From: an uncultured Oscillospiraceae bacterium | Lineage (GTDB): Bacteria > Bacillota > Clostridia > Oscillospirales > Oscillospiraceae | Reading direction: 5' to 3' | Assembly (NCBI GenBank): GCA_900756575.1 | Contig: CAAEKQ010000075.1 | Span: forward strand, 1-5,279 | DNA: 5,279 nt | In this document: in pieces, positions 5,240 to 5,279 of the stretch | Layout: every line of letters begins with the position of its first letter | Position numbering within the stretch: the stretch's first letter is position 1 | Program-made: the position numbers and the translations under genes | Notes under the pieces: model-generated | Told to the model about the DNA's origin: nothing | The model's input: only the letters and a program-made list of their open reading frames with translations | The model's database searches: none

Positions 5240-5279
5240 GTAAAACCGCAGGAATACTTTGTGTATTTCAAGGTTTTAC
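5240..5279. repeat. Large imperfect palindrome cut by the window edge
   Basis: GTAAAACC (5240-5247) is exactly complementary to GGTTTTAC (5272-5279). Inside it GGAATAC (5251-5257) pairs with GTATTTC (5263-5269, one G-U) around the loop TTTGT. The second outer arm ends on the last base of the window, so the palindrome may continue outside. It looks like the centre of a REP- or MITE-like intergenic repeat; copy number cannot be judged from one copy. Confidence 0.6.

Noticed and set aside
1..5279. CRISPR arrays, tRNA or rRNA genes, insertion sequences, toxin-antitoxin or defence genes
   Set aside because: I saw no regularly spaced repeats, cloverleaf, transposase or defence-protein motif anywhere in the window.

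Overview
The window looks like chromosomal DNA of an anaerobic Firmicute of class Clostridia, most likely a gut or rumen Oscillospiraceae/Ruminococcaceae relative. The reasons are a type III glutamine synthetase, a LytTR regulator fused to a clostridial-style PAS domain, a lipoprotein with a Gram-positive lipobox, strong AGGAGG-type ribosome sites, consensus housekeeping promoters with 17-base spacers, and GC-biased codons inside genes with AT-rich spacers. The lineage is an inference from these traits; there is no rRNA gene to confirm it.

Left part (1-1777), minus strand. A 230-residue lipoprotein of unknown function (1723 to 1031) is followed after 125 bases by a 242-residue LytTR-PAS regulator (905 to 177). 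The regulator has its own near-consensus promoter, so the two can be transcribed separately. A perfect 12-bp hairpin lies just past the regulator's stop. Bases 1-134 hold only unidentifiable open frames cut by the window edge.

Middle (1724-2031) is a 308-base divergent regulatory region. One side carries the lipoprotein's promoter and ribosome site. The other carries a strong promoter (TTGACC, 17 bases, TATAAT) for glutamine synthetase. Between this promoter and the gene sits a complete intrinsic terminator, with no second promoter visible after it, so expression should depend on reading through it. A short hairpin with a six-base loop (AAGGGC) competes with the lower terminator stem. Its loop carries A1 and G4, the signature of ANTAR-protein RNA targets. 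This is the best candidate here for an under-described regulatory system. A TGCATTT/AAATGCA inverted repeat abuts the -35 box.

Right part (2032-5279), plus strand. glnN (695 residues, intact) ends at a strong terminator. The next gene, trxB (299 residues, thioredoxin reductase-type flavoprotein with an intact CAVC pair), has its own extended -10 promoter immediately after that terminator and ends at a 20-bp bidirectional terminator. The last 100 bases contain nested inverted repeats that run into the window edge and look like half of a large palindromic intergenic repeat. The genes make four separate transcription units: ammonia assimilation, thiol redox balance, a surface lipoprotein and a sensor-regulator. 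Nothing in the sequence proves that they act in one pathway.
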